From NCBI GenBank assembly GCA_018644785.1, contig JABGPV010000189.1, forward strand, positions 1-9,953: 9,953 nucleotides of DNA, in the 5' to 3' direction. Below, one piece after another: positions 7,167 through 9,953 of this stretch. The position numbers and the translations under genes are program-made. This stretch comes from Deltaproteobacteria bacterium (GTDB lineage Bacteria; Desulfobacterota; DSM-4660; Desulfatiglandales; Desulfatiglandaceae). The notes under the pieces were generated by a model. The model did no database searches, was not told the DNA's origin, and saw only the letters and a list, made by a program, of their open reading frames with translations. Position 1 is the stretch's first letter, and the number at the start of each line of letters is the position of its first letter.

Positions 7167-8219
7167 ATGTCTGAAATCAATAAACCGGAATATACTGATC
7201 CATTAGACTCTAATAATTCTTATTCTGAAAGTGATCCAAATGATACTGGAGTTTATAATGAATGGGACAGATTAAGGGAAGTAATGCTTGGGGACGTACG
7301 TGAATCTGTCCTGCCTCAGTACCAGGAGGATTGGGGACGTTATGCCAACTTGAAAGAGTTTATGCCAGGAAATGCAGGCGTTAAGTGGATCGATAGGGAT
7401 CCTGAAAGCGGACAGAAAATGATCGAGCAGGTGGATAATTTTGAAGAACTTCTGAAATCTTATGGGGTTAAAGTTCATAGACCCAGTTCGATTCCGAAAA
7501 GCGTCCGTGATGGTAACAGGTTGTTGGGCGACGGTATGATTTATGCCCGTGATTCTCATCTTGTAGTGGGACATCATATTATTCAGACCAATATGAGAAT
7601 GACTTTCAGGATAAAGGAGCATTACTGCTGGAGTCCTCTTTTTCAGAAATACTGCGAAAATAATCCAGGGATTCGTTGGATCAATATGCCTGATGTAAAA
7701 CCTGAGCCTGACGGTAAAACGCCTGCTGAATGGATAGCGGATAGACGCCTGTTTGTTGAAGGGGGAGATACCTTTATCCTTGATAAAGACATCCTTGTGG
7801 GGTTTTCTTCTCTGGGGTCAAGTCCTGCAGGTATCGATTGGCTGCAGCGAATACTGGCTGACGACGGATATCGGGTACATAGAGTGCCTCTCAAGGATGA
7901 ATGGCTTCATCTGGACTGCTGTTTTGCCGTCATAAAAGAAGGTCTTGCCGTCGCCTGTATGGACGCTTTTAAAGAAGGCGTTCCTGACCCTCTTAAAGAT
8001 TGGGAATTTATAGAAGCTTCACCTGAGGAGTGTCATGTCATGGGTAGTAATACCTTATGCCTTGAACCAGGGAAGGTATTTATAGGTTCTAAGCATGAAC
8101 GCCTGATTTCTGAAATAGAAAAAAGAGGTTGTGTACCGATCTCCGTTGACTATGATGCTGTGGAATGGAACGGGGGCGGTATTCGATGTACTACGCATCC
8201 CCTTGTCAGAAAGAATTGA
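7167..8219 (+). CDS. Guanidino-modifying enzyme, amidinotransferase/arginine deiminase superfamily
   Basis: This is a soluble 350-residue enzyme of the superfamily that attacks the guanidinium carbon of arginine-like substrates through a cysteine. The residues expected for catalysis are visible in order: Asp129 (ARDSHLVVG), Glu198-Gly-Gly-Asp201, His248 (HLDCCF) and the nucleophile Cys341 (NGGGIRCTTHPLVR). The N-terminal YNEWDRLREVMLG and the ARDSHLVVG segment resemble glycine amidinotransferase and StrB-type enzymes. EGGD and HLDxxF resemble arginine deiminases, so transfer versus hydrolysis is undecided. The first 28 residues are polar and probably disordered. It follows the activase by 52 bases on the same strand with no terminator between, so co-transcription is possible. 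However, its codons are clearly more AT-rich than those of the two genes upstream, which suggests a separate history. No partner for arginine or creatine metabolism is in the window. Confidence 0.85.
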   Translation: MSEINKPEYTDPLDSNNSYSESDPNDTGVYNEWDRLREVMLGDVRESVLPQYQEDWGRYANLKEFMPGNAGVKWIDRDPESGQKMIEQVDNFEELLKSYGVKVHRPSSIPKSVRDGNRLLGDGMIYARDSHLVVGHHIIQTNMRMTFRIKEHYCWSPLFQKYCENNPGIRWINMPDVKPEPDGKTPAEWIADRRLFVEGGDTFILDKDILVGFSSLGSSPAGIDWLQRILADDGYRVHRVPLKDEWLHLDCCFAVIKEGLAVACMDAFKEGVPDPLKDWEFIEASPEECHVMGSNTLCLEPGKVFIGSKHERLISEIEKRGCVPISVDYDAVEWNGGGIRCTTHPLVRKN

Positions 8220-8224
8220 TCAAA

Positions 8225-8541
8225 TTGAAACAGCCCTCTGACCGTTTTGAAGCGGAAGCCAAAATTATGAGTTTCAAACATGATGCTATTCTGTTGGATC
8301 TTTGCATGCATGGAATGGATGGTTTTCAGGCGTGCAGGAAAGTCAAGGAAAACCCAACCACTGTGCCATAAAAGCATTGGCTGTCACCGTTCACGACGGC
8401 AATGCTAATCGGGGCGGATTATGTGAGCAAAGGCAGATGATTTTTTTAAAAACCGTTGATGCGGCTACGCATATTTTGGTGGTCCAAAAAGTGTGTAATA
8501 TACTGAAGGCGCGGATGTTGGCTAGACCTGATATATCATAT
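8225..8541 (+). pseudogene. Decayed response-regulator receiver domain
   Basis: Stitched across frames, this stretch reads as the C-terminal two-thirds of a CheY-like receiver. DAILLDLCMHGMDGF carries the phospho-acceptor-type Asp in LLDL (codons around 8285-8305) and is followed by QACRKVKENPTT. The frame ends in TAA at 8369-8371. The next frame continues with IKALAVTVHDGNANRG (from 8368), and a third frame supplies ADYVSKG (about 8415-8438). The second frame then returns with KTVDAATHILVVQKVCNILKARM. At least two or three small indels are needed, so no functional protein is made. The N-terminal part, including the first acidic cluster, is missing or unrecognisable. It begins almost directly after the amidinotransferase-family stop. 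The intact parent may have been an orphan regulator or part of a hybrid kinase. Confidence 0.7.
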
Positions 8542-8627
8542 TGATATTACAGTTATTTTTAGCAGTTACACGCCTGAGAGATATAGCAGTTATATTGTGG
8601 GCCGAGAACCTGAAACGGCTGATTTTC

Positions 8628-8752
8628 CCTGTTCTTCTTTGACGGCGAGGCCTATACCAGATACATCAACAATTGGTTACAACTGAGAGATGTAGCCTGG
8701 AATGGTTCCGGGGTGGGTCAAGATTCAACTATGATATCTGGTGAAGAACAGG
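8628..8752. repeat. 10-bp terminal inverted repeats enclosing repeat copy A
   Basis: CCTGTTCTTC at 8628-8637 and GAAGAACAGG at 8743-8752 are exact reverse complements. They bracket 105 bases that contain copy A of the direct repeat. The layout resembles a tiny non-autonomous element, but there is no clean target duplication (only a loose GATTT at 8621 and 8754), and copy B lacks matching ends. Confidence 0.35.
8661..8726 (+). repeat. Direct repeat, copy A (66 bp)
   Basis: It starts ATACATCAACAATTGGTTAC and ends GGGGTGGGTCAAGATTC. It aligns with copy B at 9659-9725 over its whole length, with one gap and roughly eight or nine substitutions counted by eye. The two copies lie on either side of the ZIP-family gene, about 1 kb apart in the same orientation. 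Origin unknown; possibly an intergenic repeat family or the trace of an old duplication or insertion. Confidence 0.75.
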
Positions 8753-8788
8753 AGATTTGAAGGGTTGCTGCTGCCAGCTATCTTATGA

Positions 8789-9466
8789 TTACAGGCTTCC
8801 GAGAAGGAGCGGCAGGAGGAAACCGAGGAAAAACATTGCTGTTATAAAAGGGGTATCCTCCATCTCATGTGCTTCAACAAGTAACTCCTCCGTAACGAGG
8901 TAAAGCAGAGCTGCTACCCCGAATCCAAGTATCCCCACGATAAGATTCCCTGAAATCCCAACAATTATGTTGCCAAAGGCTGATCCGCAGAGAAGCACAA
9001 CACCCAGGACGAATGTCAGACCTATGATTTTTTTCTTTGAAAATCTTTTCTTTAACAGGGAAGGTGCTTCTGAAAGCCCTAGCGAAACTGCCTCCATGCT
9101 CAGACCGGTTAGAAGGATGAATCCTCCTTTAGAACCGGCGGCAAATCCGATGGCAACGAGCATACCGTCCACGAAAAGGTCTACCGCGATAGGTATCACC
9201 ATCCCCATTTTCTCTGCAAATTTCCCGATCAGGAGCATGGTAATCACTCCTAAGATAAATCCCACGGTCATAATGAACGGATCACCCGCCTTTTTCAGTA
9301 CGGGTAGGAGTTCAACCGCCACAGCGGCAAATACCACACCAGCGGCAAAATGCTGGAAAAGACTGACCACCGAATTACGGGGAACCACAAAGACAGCAAT
9401 CATGGCAGCGAGAATCAATGCAACTACAGGAACAAAGGTGTAGATAAGAACCGTTTCTATTGACAT
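8789..9466 (-). CDS. ZIP-family metal transporter-like membrane protein
   Basis: This encodes 225 residues, nearly all hydrophobic, with about seven or eight membrane helices (roughly 5-28, 36-57, 63-82, 88-109, 114-134, 147-168, 170-191, 204-224). The call rests on the helix-2 motif QHFAAGVVFAAVAVELLP (38-55) and on the C-terminal LLYLVTEELLVEAHE segment (187-201), both familiar from bacterial and archaeal ZIP proteins. These normally move zinc, iron or other divalent metals into the cytoplasm. The metal-site helices are unusual. Helix 4 has D96-LFV-D100-G where HNxxDG is common, and helix 5 has E125 but no histidine. Transport of a different cation, or a different mode, is possible. AAAGGA lies seven bases before the ATG. 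It is a single gene, convergent with the rightward genes, with no partner nearby. Confidence 0.8.
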   Translation of the reverse strand: MSIETVLIYTFVPVVALILAAMIAVFVVPRNSVVSLFQHFAAGVVFAAVAVELLPVLKKAGDPFIMTVGFILGVITMLLIGKFAEKMGMVIPIAVDLFVDGMLVAIGFAAGSKGGFILLTGLSMEAVSLGLSEAPSLLKKRFSKKKIIGLTFVLGVVLLCGSAFGNIIVGISGNLIVGILGFGVAALLYLVTEELLVEAHEMEDTPFITAMFFLGFLLPLLLGSL

Positions 9467-9658
9467 GGCCTGGTCCTTTCAGGTGGTGGAATTTTGAACA
9501 GTCGTAATTGTTAGATATGACTTTACTTTTTCAAAGCTCACCATAGAGAAAACCGGTTTGTAGGTCAAGATGAGATGAAGTATTATCCGATCGCTTCGAA
9601 TACTCAAACTGTCTACCCCTGTTACGAACAATGGTCCATCCAGAATTTGTGGCTTCAT

Positions 9659-9725
9659 ATACATCAATAACTGGTTACAACTGGGAAGATGTAGCCGTGA
9701 ACGGTTACGGGGTGGGTCAAAATTC
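9659..9725 (+). repeat. Direct repeat, copy B (67 bp)
   Basis: It starts ATACATCAATAACTGGTTAC and ends GGGGTGGGTCAAAATTC, matching copy A at 8661-8726. Inside it, GTAGCCGT-GA-ACGGTTAC (9691-9708) is an inverted repeat with 8-base arms and one mismatch. The corresponding site in copy A is more degraded (GTAGCCTGGAATGGTTCC). Copy B is probably closer to the ancestral form. Confidence 0.75.
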
Positions 9726-9856
9726 CAGGTTTTTATAGCTGCTATTCAGTCTGGAACTCAGAAAATATTCTGATATAGCGGCCCACCTATAGCCACTATT
9801 TCAGCAAGAACGGATAAACGAATCCTTGGAAATATCCAGGTTGAATCGACCAGCTA

Positions 9857-9868
9857 TACACATGTGTA
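9857..9868. promoter_or_regulatory. Perfect 12-bp palindrome TACACATGTGTA
   Basis: It is exactly self-complementary. It lies about 390 bases upstream of the ZIP-family start, rather far for an operator of that gene. It may relate to a gene beyond the right edge or be chance: a window this size should hold about two or three perfect 12-bp palindromes at random. Confidence 0.2.
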
Positions 9869-9953
9869 CATTCTCACGCGGGGAAAGGTGATATATAATT
9901 GCTATTGCAGTAATTTTTATCGTTTGGAAGACTGAAATAGATACCAGTTATTG

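Larger units (their letters stand above)
9467..9953. other. AT-rich region without a recognisable gene
   Basis: About 490 bases lie upstream of the ZIP-family gene, so its promoter should be here. Contents: repeat copy B (9659-9725), a short hairpin TCAGAA-AATA-TTCTGA (9758-9773), a palindrome (9857-9868) and, at the very edge, an inverted match to part of copy B (9943-9953). A 62-codon minus-strand frame (9667-9479) starts inside the repeat and resembles nothing known; I do not call it. Confidence 0.6.

Noticed and set aside
8205..8241. GTCAGA...TCTGAC inverted repeat after the amidinotransferase-family stop as a terminator
   Set aside because: Arms are only six bases, the loop is 25 bases and no T-tract follows.
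8967..9443. 158-codon plus-strand frame over the ZIP-family gene
   Set aside because: The minus strand has ZIP motifs and a ribosome-binding site. The plus frame has neither and is low-complexity (Thr/Pro/Ser-rich).
9479..9667. 62-codon minus-strand frame upstream of the ZIP-family gene
   Set aside because: It begins inside repeat copy B, shows no family resemblance and no good ribosome-binding site.

Overview
The window looks like bacterial chromosome from a strict or facultative anaerobe. The most likely source is a Desulfobacterota-type (former deltaproteobacterial) organism. This rests on an oxygen-sensitive glycyl radical enzyme with its radical-SAM activase, a large PAS/HAMP sensor kinase with a GGVSHDLNNIL-type H-box, and a decayed response-regulator receiver domain. 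The taxonomic call is inference; no rRNA or other marker gene is present.

Layout. Positions 1-2265 hold a leftward unit: a secreted substrate-binding-like protein (2265-1420), then a membrane sensor histidine kinase (1247 to beyond the left edge). Positions 2266-3195 form a divergent intergenic region of about 930 bases. It carries two near-identical perfect 12-bp palindromes, an 8-bp-arm inverted repeat and an unassigned open frame. Positions 3196-7114 hold a tightly coupled rightward pair: a 996-residue glycyl radical enzyme with an unusual N-terminal SCP2-like domain, and its activating enzyme, which starts at a TTG inside the 3' end of the first gene. At 7167-8219 a guanidino-group-modifying enzyme (amidinotransferase/deiminase fold) follows 52 bases later in the same direction, but its base composition is visibly more AT-rich. 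Positions 8225-8541 hold a frameshifted receiver-domain remnant. Positions 8545-9953 hold a leftward ZIP-family transporter (9466-8789) between two diverged copies of a direct repeat of about 66 bp; the rest is AT-rich non-coding sequence.

How the genes may work together. The activase would place a glycyl radical on Gly971 of the large enzyme, which would pass it to Cys636 for substrate chemistry. No small Fe-S subunit genes lie between enzyme and activase, which argues against a classical benzylsuccinate-synthase operon. The Cys-Val-Glu active-site motif fits the eliminase/decarboxylase side of the family, while the SCP2-like domain hints at a hydrophobic or acyl-type ligand. The substrate cannot be read from sequence. 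The secreted binding protein and kinase may be a ligand-sensing pair, but a link to the radical enzyme is only suggested by divergent position.

The most novel item is the SCP2-like/glycyl-radical-enzyme fusion. Next are the noncanonical first ferredoxin motif in the activase and the matched palindromes upstream of the enzyme.
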